Source: Linnemannia hyalina | Taxonomy: Eukaryota; Mortierellomycota; Mortierellomycetes; Mortierellales; Mortierellaceae | NCBI GenBank assembly: GCA_019671135.1 | Contig: JAHRHY010000002.1 | Span: 2,557,501-2,621,500 of the forward strand | Length of the DNA: 64,000 nt | Direction of reading: 5' to 3' | Shown: positions 1-9,469 of the stretch, one piece after another | Layout of the letters: every line of letters starts with the position of its first letter | How positions within the stretch are numbered: the stretch's first letter is position 1 | Translations under genes and position numbers: made by a program | Notes under the pieces: generated by a model | The model's input: the letters and a program-made list of their open reading frames with translations, nothing else | What the model was told of the DNA's origin: nothing | Databases searched by the model: none

Positions 1-3000
1 CGCTGCCGGTGACAAACTCCAAGGCCACAACCGGATTCCAGCCAAGACTTGAAATAGTTTTGGAAAACCCATCGACGACACCGACACAGGACCAAATGCT
101 GACCTCGCCAGTTCTGAAACGCCAGATTAGGACCGCATGGTTTGTACCTACGAGGATCCACTTTCCGCAGGGTGAATAAGTAATGCAATACGCGAGATCG
201 TCTTGAACTTCTAGCACGATACAGGGCTTATCCGATTGAAAGTCCCAGAGATAGACTGTGCCGTCATTTGCGACAATGACAACCTCTTGACCATTAGGCG
301 AACAATCCAATGAGAGGATCCCAAAATCTATGGATATCTCCTTCAGAGCAGTGCAAGGGTCTTGGGCGCGAGGATCATGCAAACGAAGTGTGCCACTCTC
401 TGGATTTAGTACAATCTGACCGGAAGGTGTGAGAGCAACGTTGGCCCACTCATCCTCATCCGTCTGAAAGATAAAACCGGGGTGTTCGTTGGTGTGCAGA
501 TCCCACAATCGTACTTCGGCCCGAGCGACAGAGACAATCCAACGACCACACGGCGAATAGGCCAGTTGACTCACTTCCTCAGTGTGTCCAAGGAGAGTGC
601 ACTCATCTGTATCCGCTTGACGATTCCACAACTGAATGGTGCCATCTTTGTCTCCTGTCGCGATCTGATTGCGGTCCGGTGAAAATGTAATCGACGAAAC
701 ATTGTCAGCCATCTTGGGTGGAAGACATGTAGACACTCCTGTTCGAGAGTCCCATTGCTGAACTCCTTGGCCCATACTATAAGACATGATTGACCGACCA
801 TCAAGAGAATATGTCACAACCTTAACGGAACCGGTGGGTCTGTTCAAGTCCAAAATAGCTCGACTCGTATCGACCTCCCAAAGCCTCACAGCGCCTACGA
901 AATCCCCTGAGGCAATCTGAAAACCGCTTGGGGAGAAAGTGCAGGTGGAAGCCGAGAGGTGGTGGCCTGAGAAACTGGAGATGAGAAGTCCAGATGAAAG
1001 GTCCCACAGTAGGAGGATGGAACCTCTGCTCGATGTGACAATATATTGTCCGTTTGGAGAGAATGCGATACATTGGGCTTCGCTACTGTTGTTCAAAACC
1101 AGGCCTAGCTCTCCGGTGACAGCATTCATGATCTGGATCTTGCCAACATTGAGAGCGCAGGCAACCCACTGTCCATCTGCAGAAAAGGCAAGAGCTGAAT
1201 ACTTCTCGCGGCCGATGTTCCAACAGGCGACCGGTTCTCCTGTCTCTGGATCCCATACTCGAATCGTTCTGTCCTTGCTGCCAGAAACAAGCCTTTGTCC
1301 ATCCGAGGAATAAGCTGCACCAAAGACAGCATCGGTGTGACCTATCAGCACAAAAACGCACTCTCCAGTCTCCGAGCTCCACAACCGAACCGTCATGTCC
1401 TCGCTTGCCGAAGCCAATTGCTTGCCGCAGGGTGAGAACGCTACCGATCTAACCGGTTCGTCATGCCCCACCATGTCCAATACAGTGTCATTGTTGGCAA
1501 AATTCCAAAGTTTAACAATACTGTTGCGGCTTCCGTATACCATCTGTTGGTTGTTGCCGTATACGATCTGTTGGTTGTTGGGCGAAAAACCGGCGCAGGT
1601 AACTGTCTTAGCATCAATAGAGTACTTACAAATATAAATTATGCTCCATGTTGTAGTGTCGTAAATACTGATAGCGCCGCCAGCCCCACCAACAGCAAGC
1701 ATCCTGCCATCGGGCGAGTAAACACAGACATAGGCCATAATTTTAACCTTCAGAAAAGGTAACTCGCCAAATCGAACACCATCCATATGCGCTCCGCTCA
1801 AATCCGCCTGTCTCAGCCAGCTCTTCGCGAAGGTAACATCCGTCAAAATGGCATCTTGCAGTTGCGCCGAATCTAACTGAATGTCGGAAAGATCAGCGCC
1901 TGGAATCCTGATGCCTCGAAGATCCGCTCCATTGAATCGAACACCAGCTCGGACAAGGATGGTGATTGCATTGGCGGCAGCAGTGGCAGCAGTGGGATCG
2001 ATCTTGGATTGCTCGACGACAGCAAGGAGCTGCTTCTCGAAATCGGGGTGTTGCTTGACACGCTCGCACAAGAACTGAATGATAGATGACTCGGTGAGGA
2101 GACTACACGTGAACAAAGGACCACGCAAATCAGGCGACTGGGCTATGGAGGAGTCTGGGTCCGGATGCGGAGGAAACTCCTGGTTATCGTCATGGCCGCT
2201 GGGATCAAATACGGCACGCGAAAGAAAGTATTCCAACATGGACCGGTGGAGGAATTGAAACAGGCTGCCGGTACGAGTCAATGGGCTCGACTCCCTCAAC
2301 AGTCGGATGTCAGAATCGGAACCAAAGAACTTGGCTTTCCATGAATTTTTGTCTTTGCCTGGAACATACTGAACCACCGGGGTTCCCTCCTGCTTCTCAA
2401 AGATCGCCGATGCCAGTCTAGTAGAGTAGTCAACACCCATCGAGACAAACCCCGTATCAAGGATATCATCCAGTGTGGCTCGATCATCCTTGGACAGGAC
2501 ATTCCTTTGTAGCCGTCTCTTGTTGACATCCAGCCAATGATCTACAAAGATGTCGTATAGTTGAACGCGTGTGATCTTGATGGTCGACAGATTCAGCTTC
2601 CCCTCGGTGACATTAGGTAGCGCCTCTAAGGAAAGTGACAAGAGGAACGGATTCTTGACGAGGTCCATGAGGTTGGGGATGGTGGTCAGCTTGTCCATAT
2701 AGTCTTGTGTGGTCCAGGTCCGTGGCTCGAGGGGGACATATTGCTCGACATAGTCTTTAATCTGCTCTCTGGAGAAGGGAGCAATGGCGGCTTCCTGGAA
2801 GAGATCGAGGGATGGGCGGTTGTAATGGCCTACTCCTTGAGGAACGAAGCGATCGCGGTAGTCCTGGCCGAGATATTGGCTCCTGCAGCTGATGATCGTT
2901 TTGACATCCCATTGGTTAGGGGTGTTGAAGCGATTGGATGCGTGCAGGTTGGTGGTGAGCCGACTTTCATCGTATCCGTCGCAGATGACAATGAACTGCC

Positions 3001-3577
3001 GATTCTGTCTCATCTCCTGGACCTGGTCCTCCGTGAAGTTGTGAATCCGCAGCTGTTTCAACACCATGTCCTCCTCGGGCTCCCGGATGGCTGGCAAGTT
3101 GATGAAGAGAGGGATGCGGCCGCCGCGGGAGTACGACTGCAAGAGCAGCAGCTCGAGATGCTTGTTGAAGGTCGACTTGCCTGAACCAGAGTCGCCTAGA
3201 ATCAGCATGACTTGTCGATCGCTGGCAAGGAATTCTTCGACTTTGTCCATGAGAGGAAAGGGGTTGTCGTCGCGAGCCTGAAGGTTGACCTTGGCCATGG
3301 GAGGGATGTATACAGGTAACTGTTCATCCTCTAGTCGTCGCTTCTTCAGTAAAAGCAGGGCATCCTCGACGGAGGGAATCCATTGAATCCGAGTGGAAGG
3401 TGCCACAGGTTCGCCATGAGGCAATTGACTTGTCTGCTGATATGAAGCAGTGGTGGTGATGTTGGAGTTGGAGGAATTGACGTCCAAGGGGTCGTCAATC
3501 CTGATGCGCTTTTTGGAGGGTTCAGCACTGCATAGACTACTTTCCAGGTTTTGTTGTTGGGTTCGGTTGTTAGACAT
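1..3577 (-). CDS. NACHT - pentapeptide repeat - WD40 repeat protein (NLR-like STAND protein), 3' end cut by window edge
   Basis: One open frame runs from ATG at 3577 to the left edge with no stop (1,192 codons visible). Residues 1-100 are polar with no recognised domain. A NACHT-type NTPase follows: Walker A GDSGSGKST near residue 121, and Walker B FIVICDGYDE near residue 196. Residues ~540-600 carry pentapeptide repeats (ADLRG, ADLSD, ADLSG-like). From residue ~611 to the edge I count about 14 WD40 repeats, such as VRSVAFSPCGKQLASASED ending in VRLW. STAND ATPases of this layout use NTP-driven oligomerisation, with WD40 repeats as the sensor. No N-terminal effector domain (HET, HeLo, TIR) is visible. 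Function is inferred from architecture. An upstream 5' exon is possible because a CACAG precedes the ATG by 10 bases. Confidence 0.85.
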   Translation of the reverse strand, partial: MSNNRTQQQNLESSLCSAEPSKKRIRIDDPLDVNSSNSNITTTASYQQTSQLPHGEPVAPSTRIQWIPSVEDALLLLKKRRLEDEQLPVYIPPMAKVNLQARDDNPFPLMDKVEEFLASDRQVMLILGDSGSGKSTFNKHLELLLLQSYSRGGRIPLFINLPAIREPEEDMVLKQLRIHNFTEDQVQEMRQNRQFIVICDGYDESRLTTNLHASNRFNTPNQWDVKTIISCRSQYLGQDYRDRFVPQGVGHYNRPSLDLFQEAAIAPFSREQIKDYVEQYVPLEPRTWTTQDYMDKLTTIPNLMDLVKNPFLLSLSLEALPNVTEGKLNLSTIKITRVQLYDIFVDHWLDVNKRRLQRNVLSKDDRATLDDILDTGFVSMGVDYSTRLASAIFEKQEGTPVVQYVPGKDKNSWKAKFFGSDSDIRLLRESSPLTRTGSLFQFLHRSMLEYFLSRAVFDPSGHDDNQEFPPHPDPDSSIAQSPDLRGPLFTCSLLTESSIIQFLCERVKQHPDFEKQLLAVVEQSKIDPTAATAAANAITILVRAGVRFNGADLRGIRIPGADLSDIQLDSAQLQDAILTDVTFAKSWLRQADLSGAHMDGVRFGELPFLKVKIMAYVCVYSPDGRMLAVGGAGGAISIYDTTTWSIIYICKYSIDAKTVTCAGFSPNNQQIVYGNNQQMVYGSRNSIVKLWNFANNDTVLDMVGHDEPVRSVAFSPCGKQLASASEDMTVRLWSSETGECVFVLIGHTDAVFGAAYSSDGQRLVSGSKDRTIRVWDPETGEPVACWNIGREKYSALAFSADGQWVACALNVGKIQIMNAVTGELGLVLNNSSEAQCIAFSPNGQYIVTSSRGSILLLWDLSSGLLISSFSGHHLSASTCTFSPSGFQIASGDFVGAVRLWEVDTSRAILDLNRPTGSVKVVTYSLDGRSIMSYSMGQGVQQWDSRTGVSTCLPPKMADNVSSITFSPDRNQIATGDKDGTIQLWNRQADTDECTLLGHTEEVSQLAYSPCGRWIVSVARAEVRLWDLHTNEHPGFIFQTDEDEWANVALTPSGQIVLNPESGTLRLHDPRAQDPCTALKEISIDFGILSLDCSPNGQEVVIVANDGTVYLWDFQSDKPCIVLEVQDDLAYCITYSPCGKWILVGTNHAVLIWRFRTGEVSIWSCVGVVDGFSKTISSLGWNPVVALEFVTGS

Positions 3578-4942
3578 GGCGCAAGTTCTGTGGTGTTAGG
3601 AAAGAGAAGAGGAATTGTCGGTAAACTGTATCTTCCAGTCAATGTTGATTTCAAGCAGTCAGGCTGTGTTTACCTCGCCTACGTGTAAAGGGCTTGAAGA
3701 TTGGAAGGAAAACAGTGGATGTGGAGGTGTCGGAGGATAGAGTGAGATGAGGGTAGATTGCTAAATGGTCAGTATAGCAGAAGCGTAGAACATAGCATGG
3801 AGGACACATTAGCTGACGTTCACCATTTCTGAGTAAATATATAATGACTGTCTGACAAGGACAAAACACAACATACTTATAGATATATTAGTTGTTCTTG
3901 TTTTTTAATCTTAGCAACTGTGTTCTCAATTGCGTTGTACAAAGAGCTGTTCGTTTTCTATTTGCGTAAAAAAAGGGGGGAAAGGCATTCATGTCAACGA
4001 TGGGCAACAACAACAACTGACCGTGTTTTGTCGATTGCAAATACACTTACTTTGTTCGAAACCTTTTGGTTGATGTTGTTGTTTTTGGTATTGTTATTGC
4101 TGTTATTTTTTGCTATTGTTTTTGCTGTTATTTTTTGCTGTTGTTTTCGTTATTGTTGGTCTTTTTAATTGTTGCAGGTATTGAGGTCTCTCTTGTACAG
4201 GGCGAGTAGAAAAGAAAGTGTGACTTGTTGACTACAAGGACAAAACGGCGAAGACGTTAAAAGAAGGAGTCCAAGGAATGCCCGAGAATAACTTTCTCTC
4301 TCTTTCTTGTGTGTGATGACTGTTCAGAGAAATGTAGATTCCGAAAAGTGGGAATCTGATGCACAATGAATGACTGGAATAAAAAGAAAGAGAGGGTGAA
4401 TGCCCTGATGTCAAAGTCGAGAATGTGAGGATGGTGGAGGGGAATGAAAGAGCTGTGTGTGAAAAGGGGACAAAGGACAAAGAAGTGAAAAAGAGAAAGG
4501 AGAAAGAATAAGGGGAGTCTCAGCCCTCACCGCCTGACCTTTTTTTTTTTAGCACGACCATTCCCTCCCTGGCCAAATGTAACACAGACTGACAGAATAA
4601 AATGCCGCATACCCTGCACGCACTCTTTGCCTTTGAGCTATGGACAGATAGAGAGATGGAGAGGACTCGAGAGGTGAAATGTTCTTGCAGAGATTGTAAA
4701 TCTGGAGGCGCACGGTGTAAAGAGAAACACAGAGAGAGAGAGACAGCGGAAAGCGAACGGGGTCCAACGTGTTCACTCAAGAACTTTTCGTGCTCAAGTA
4801 CCCTTCGAGTACCTCCATCAGCTGGCGCAATCTTATTGGTCAGGGCATTTTCGTTGGTGTGGAAACGAACATCGAAGAGGGTCAGGAACAAGAACGAGCA
4901 CAGACAGGAACGGAGACAAAAAAGATTCTTTGGTTTAAAAAG
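3578..4942. other. Intergenic region with T-rich simple sequence
   Basis: No credible gene is seen. At about 4065-4165 there is a T-rich stretch of imperfect TTGTTG and TTTTTTGCTATTG repeats. Short open frames here are low-complexity. This interval probably contains the promoter of the NACHT gene on the minus strand and upstream sequence of the broken gene that follows. Confidence 0.5.
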
Positions 4943-6393
4943 ATGCACTTTTCTTCTTTTTCTTCTCGCCAATCTTTCTTCTTTGTTCTCACCCTTCCCC
5001 TTTCTCTCCATGCATCGAAACTTCCTACCAACCGGGGACTCCCCAACGCCAGGCTCAAGCGCCGTTCTACTTTCCGTGCAGAGGGTGCTCCGCCTAAGCA
5101 ACGTCTCCGCACTTCTCAACACCTTCGTGCTCCCGTCACCCCCACCCCCATCGTCATCACCACTCCCCAGCCTATCCCAGCCACAGCCAACAACACTCGC
5201 GCTCGCTTTCGCGCCCCTCGTCCCGTCGCCACCACCGTCGTCTCCACCACCCAGCCTATGCCAGCTATAGTCCACAACACTCGCGCTCGTACTCCTCGCA
5301 CTGTACCATCCTTGATCGCATCTGGTAACTATTCCGCGGAACAGCGGTAGTGCTTGTTTATTGCGTTTGCTTTTTAATCATTTGCCCTCATTACTATTTT
5401 GTGTATAGAGGGAGAAGACAGCTATGACGAAGAAGATGATAATGGAGAAGACGATAATGGATTCGAGAGTGAGGATTTCGACATCGATGAAGAAACCGAG
5501 GTTGGTGTCGACAATGACATCGAGGGAGAAGCCAACTATGATGTGGAGGAGGTGAATGACCACGACGTCGTCCCTAGGCCTATTTCATTCGCTCTTGAGA
5601 AAGACGCATATTTATCCAAGAAGCGAGGATTGAAAGAAACAGGTAATCGATTAACAACAGTAGTCCCTTGATTTGAGTTATTCAGTCCACAATGAAACAA
5701 ACGGTTGTGTAACTATATTTTACTTTGCCATAGAGTCCTATACAAGTCTGATCAACACGCTCGTTTTTGGAGGAGCAATGATTGATTCAACAGCAGTAGC
5801 CGCACACGCAGATCCGAACGACATCGAGGAGATGGAGGACGTAGTTCTTGAGCAGATCAAAGCCCAAGGTGCATATATAGCCAACGCCACCAAGAATGCT
5901 TACAGACCAGCTTTTGCTGATTTTAAGGTATGAAGTATACCAATGAAAACAGAGCAGTCATTCTTAGACCATTGGTTGCGTTCACTGTCATCGCTAATCG
6001 ATATTGCTTTCTCCCTTACTTCTTGTAGAGGTTTTGTGATATAGCGTACAAGAGTCGGCCGGATCCTTACCTGGTATCGGAGAGAAAAGTGTGCGTCTTT
6101 TTGACCAATTACTTCTTCAAAAAGACTATCCAGAAGCACATTAATTCGGACAAAATGAAAAAGGACAGGACGTTTCTGATGTTCAGAGCGGATATCGCAG
6201 ACAAAGGAGTGCCGATAGACGATACATTCAGGGTAAAATTGTGTACAAAAAAAAAAAAAAAAGCACTCAAAAACTTTTTCGTGAATTTGTTTCTTTTCAA
6301 AGTCGAGGATCCCGGAGAGAACCGCACTGGTATTACCTCACGTAACTTTCTAGCGCCCGTAAATTGGACTCAGTAAACCATCTCGACCAATTA
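4943..6393 (+). pseudogene. Broken spliced gene; part resembles the N-terminal (SAM-like) region of fungal tyrosine-recombinase/Crypton-type proteins
   Basis: Four exons join in frame across canonical introns: ~4943-5324, 5409-5642, 5734-5927 and from 6029. Exon 1 encodes a Pro/Thr/Arg-rich segment with two copies of a ~25-residue repeat sharing a NNTRAR or HNTRAR core. Exon 2 is very acidic. Exons 3-4 encode a compact helical region containing NATKNAYRPAFADFK, then RFCDIAYKSRPDPYLVSERK. That region recalls the core-binding domain of fungal tyrosine-recombinase-like proteins; this is from memory of the family, not a search. The frame meets a LINE tail (6234-6262) right after exon 4. A piece after a possible acceptor at 6302 reads RIPERTALVLPHVTF, then stops or shifts frame, and a truncated LINE begins at 6394. 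No catalytic recombinase part (R...HxxR...Y) is present. It is probably a decayed mobile-element gene. The start codon is uncertain. Confidence 0.4.
6234..6262 (+). mobile_element. Tail-only LINE insertion
   Basis: A 13-base TAAAATTGTGTAC followed by 16 A matches exactly the last bases plus poly(A) of the LINE copies at 6394, 6615 and 11107, which lie in the opposite orientation. It falls at the end of exon 4 of the broken gene. The GT that starts the insertion also looks like a splice donor (AGG|GTAAAA). No clear target duplication is visible. Confidence 0.55.
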
Positions 6394-6614
6394 TTTTTTT
6401 TTTTTTCGTACACAATTTTATTTCTCTAACAAACAGCATAGAGAAGTTATTTGGAAGTAAAAGGGAACTACAGACCAAACTCTTCAGTGCACCGTCTATC
6501 AGTTGCAGTCCGGTCCGAAACTGGCTCTGCACAACAATTGTCGCTTCTCTTCACAGCTTAAACGGAAGAAAATAAAACTAGATACGAATGAAGGGGATTC
6601 TTCCCATCCTCTCC
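6394..6614 (-). mobile_element. 5'-truncated LINE copy (3' end only) abutting the next copy
   Basis: Read on the minus strand, this is about 208 bases of LINE 3' sequence ending in AAAATTGTGTACG and a 13-base poly(A) (T-run 6394-6406). It is nearly identical to 6615-6840 and to 11107-11330. Its 5' break lies exactly where the T-run of the longer copy begins, so the copies sit head to tail with only poly(A) between them. The simplest reading is insertion into the poly(A) tail of the older copy. Confidence 0.8.
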
Positions 6615-6798
6615 TTTTTTTTTTTTTGTACACAATTTTATTTCTCTAACAAACAGCATAGAGAAGGTATTTGGAAGTAAAAGGGAACTACAGACCAAAC
6701 TCTTCAATGCACCATCCACCAGTCGCAGTCCGGTCCAGAACCTGGCTCTGCGCAACAATTGTCGCTGCTCTTCACAGCTTAAACGGAAGAAAATAAAA

Positions 6799-9259
6799 CT
6801 AGATACGAATGAAGGGGATTCTTCCCATCCTCTCCATCATTGACAACCTCCTCCTTCCTAACAAACTCTCCAACAACCGCTCGTCAGCAGCGCGTGGGTC
6901 CTTGGTCGCTCCAGGGCACCTTCCTTCACAATGTGTGGCTAGCGAAGCGCCACACGGACAGAAACCATCGTGCGTGATGTAACCGTATCCTTGACTCCAG
7001 TCACCTCGGGGGCCTGTGTACTTGGATGTCTTGTCCTTGGCAGAGATGCCCTGGCTTTGTTCCCACGCGATCGTCTCGGAGCACCGAGGTTTCCAGATCA
7101 GCTCCGAGGCCTGCGCCTCCAGGTAGCCAACAAACTTGTGAAGGACTGTCTTGGCGATGGACATTGGGGTCCGGAAGACCGCGGACCATTCAGTCAACAT
7201 GCTCAAGGGGGTGATGCCGCGGAGGAGATCCGACACATTCCACATCGGTTTCTCGTCTCGATCGGGAGCTGGACTACCGCTGTGCACAGCTCGAGCTCCA
7301 CCGATGGAGGAAAATCCTCGCACATGATCCGCATCCGAAGGGGGCCACCAGTGTATGGGTACTGGCCTCGGTACCTGACGACCTCTGTCCACCGCGCGTT
7401 TGTATTCTCGCTTCCTGGCTGCGTTGTAGCTGTTTGTCGCCTGCACACCCCACTCATTAATCTTGCCCATGGCCTCCTTCCAGATCTCAGTGGTGGTCTC
7501 AGCTGCCGAAGGGCATTTCCAGACGTGATCGTTATCCTCCTTCTCGAGCTCGCATCTTCGGCACACGCATGTTGGGTACAAGTTGGGCTTGCGAGCCTGC
7601 ATGGAGTTCAGAGTGGGCAGCATTCCATGCAGCTTTTTGATATGATGTGTGCGTTGGTGAGAGTCCTTGCTGTTGCTGTAAAAGGTGAAGACTGCGTGCC
7701 TGTCGTGGACATAAGCCAAGGTCGAGTTCCATTCCACGTCATCGATGTCAGGGATCGCCCTCTTGACCCGCCTCTGTGACGTCCAGGCCTGATGGTGACG
7801 GATTGTCGATTGTTGTTTGAGGAGCTGACGTAGATCGATTTCAACAATCCCGCCGTAACAATGTGCAAAGGTCGTGATATCCGTCTGTTGAGTGAGATCC
7901 ACCATCCAGGGCACTGAACCACTCTGTGCTGCCACCTTCGCCGCCTGATCCGCAAGTTCGTTTCCGTGGATGTTGCTGTGACCTTTGATCCACACCACCT
8001 CAACCCCGCCTGGCCGAGATTCCACAGCCTGCCAAAGCACCGCCCAGATACCCGCATATGTACTCCTGAATCGCTTCCTCGGTAAGGTGTCCCGACGATT
8101 CTTCACCAGGCGACTATACTGTTCCACCACTGACTGATTGTCCAGCTTGACCACAATGTCCTGTTCCGGAGGTGCTGACAAGACTGCGGCTAATAAACCC
8201 ATGAGCTCGGCCTTGGCCGAGGACGCGTGACCGTCCGTTCGTCCTTGTACTGTCAGAGGGTTGTCCTGAGTGAGATCCACCACTCCAAAGGCCTGGGATA
8301 CTTCTAGCGTTCCCGAGTTCAGAAGAGATCCGTCCGAGTACAGGACGCGAGGGGTAGAGTTGTCGACGTGTGTGTCCTGAACTACACGCATGGACGCCGC
8401 CTCTACTGGAGACAGGCAAAGGGGGCCGATCTGTGTGGTCGGGGGTCCTGGTACAGGTGGTGGTTGGACTTGATGGCGTTCTTGCAAAGGAAAGCTAGCA
8501 TCTGTGTCAAAGGCTGGTTTGTATCGTGGTTTCGTTTCCTTGAGGCTGGATAGGATCTCTTTTAGGCGAGCGACGACCAAGCGGTGCTGTTGACGGAGTG
8601 CTTCCTTTTCCTTTTTCTGCTGCAGTCTTCTGGCTTGGTGTTGTTGACGGTGCTTCCTTTTCCTTTTTCTGCTGCAGTCTCCTGGCTTGGTGTTGTTGAC
8701 GGAGTGCTTCCTTTTCCTCTTTCTGCTGCAGTCTCCTGGCTTGGTGTTGTTGGAGCGCCTCTGTTTCTTTCTGCTGTTGCAGTTTCCTGGCATGGGAGGA
8801 TTCCAGCTGTTGCACCCTCAGTCGATCGTCCTCTGCTTTCCTGATCAGCCTGATCTCCAAATCCGAGCGAAGAGAGACAAGGCGATGAGCACGGTATTCG
8901 TTGACGGCCTCGGTGGCCCGGCGACGTATCCCAAGGGCGACGGTCTTGCGACGACTATAAATTGACTTGATGCGGGCGGCTGCGTTGTCGACCTGAGTAT
9001 TGGTCATCAAAAGAATGGCAGCCAGTTCTTGTGGTTTCCTGGCAAGTTGACTCCGGTATCGGCTTCTGAGTCCATCATACTTTGTGTTGTCTGCCGACTG
9101 TTTTTTCCTGGTGTCGCTGTTGATGCGAAGGATCTCGGCATCGTATTCGGCCGCGGGACGGAGGAGACGCTCTCTGCAAGCGTCGTCCAGTGTGTCGACT
9201 GCTCGCTCAAAGACAAGATCGGTTGTATCAGGCGGGAGAGGTGAGGGGATGGTGAGAGT
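6799..9259 (-). pseudogene. LINE ORF2 C-terminal part: coiled coil, RNase H and CCHC motif, frameshifted
   Basis: The frame upstream of 8660 (containing MTNTQVDNAAARIKSIYSRR) and the frame downstream to the stop at 6799 belong to one protein, split by a 2-base loss inside a tandem repeat (see 8580-8793). RNase H residues are visible in order: D in YSDGSLLNSG, E in KAELMGL, D in VVKLDNQS, and D in GHSNIHGNELADQAAK. A cysteine/histidine motif CRRCELEKEDNDHVWKC follows, as in other LINEs with a C-terminal knuckle. The end carries CPCGASLATHCEGRCPGA, possibly a second metal site. The longest open stretch, 6799-8793, begins in the shifted frame, so its first ~35 residues are not native. RNase H would remove the RNA strand during reverse transcription. 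Confidence 0.7.
8580..8793 (-). repeat. 54-bp coding tandem repeat (18-residue coiled-coil units)
   Basis: About 3.8 units of 54 bases encode EALRQQHQARRLQQKKEK-like repeats. One unit lacks two bases (GACGGTGC where its neighbours have GACGGAGTGC), which shifts the frame. The outer unit is diverged (QQQKETEALQQHQARR). The charge pattern predicts a helix. Confidence 0.75.
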
Positions 9260-9397
9260 TTAGGTCGCGGAGCACCGAGGTTTCCAGAAAAAAAAAAGAA
9301 AAAAAAATGCGCCACCAAAAAAATTCCATGCCCCAGGAGGCCGCCGGTTCCAGTTTCCAGTTGATTCAGATAGCTCTGAAAATATTGATTTTAGAAC

Positions 9398-9469
9398 GCC
9401 AATATAGTATAATGGTTAGTATATCTCGTTGTGGCCGAGACGATCCTGGTTCGATTCCAGGTGTTGGCA
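9398..9469 (+). tRNA. tRNA-His (GTG)
   Basis: A full cloverleaf of 72 bases is present. The acceptor stem GCCAATA pairs with TGTTGGC (one G-T pair), with discriminator A at 9469. The anticodon stem TCTCG/CGAGA encloses the loop TTGTGGC, giving anticodon GTG. The T arm is CCTGG-TTCGATT-CCAGG. There is no intron. It sits at the edge of the LINE island. Confidence 0.93.

Larger units (their letters stand above)
6615..9283 (-). mobile_element. LINE (Tad1/I-like, RNase H-encoding) copy, 5'-truncated, no reverse transcriptase visible
   Basis: The minus-strand order is N-terminal coiled-coil region, RNase H, CCHC-like zinc motif, conserved C-terminal region, short 3' UTR, and poly(A) tail (T-run 6615-6627). 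No reverse transcriptase or endonuclease lies upstream before the A-rich junction at about 9283-9305. The copy is therefore probably cut at its 5' end, as is usual for target-primed LINE insertion. The 3' UTR (6628-6798) recurs at 6407 and 11116. tRNA-His begins about 115 bases beyond the 5' end. Confidence 0.75.

Noticed and set aside
4520..5275. Open frame of 251 codons on the minus strand
   Set aside because: It is the shadow of the Pro/Thr-rich exon on the plus strand. Its Gly/Asp-rich composition is low-complexity, and the plus strand has in-frame exons with splice sites.
9261..9282. Possible duplicated segment: CGGAGCACCGAGGTTTCCAG also occurs at ~7077 inside the LINE ORF
   Set aside because: It is a 20-base match at the 5' border only. 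It could be a rearranged junction of the element, but it is too short to call a separate feature or a target duplication.
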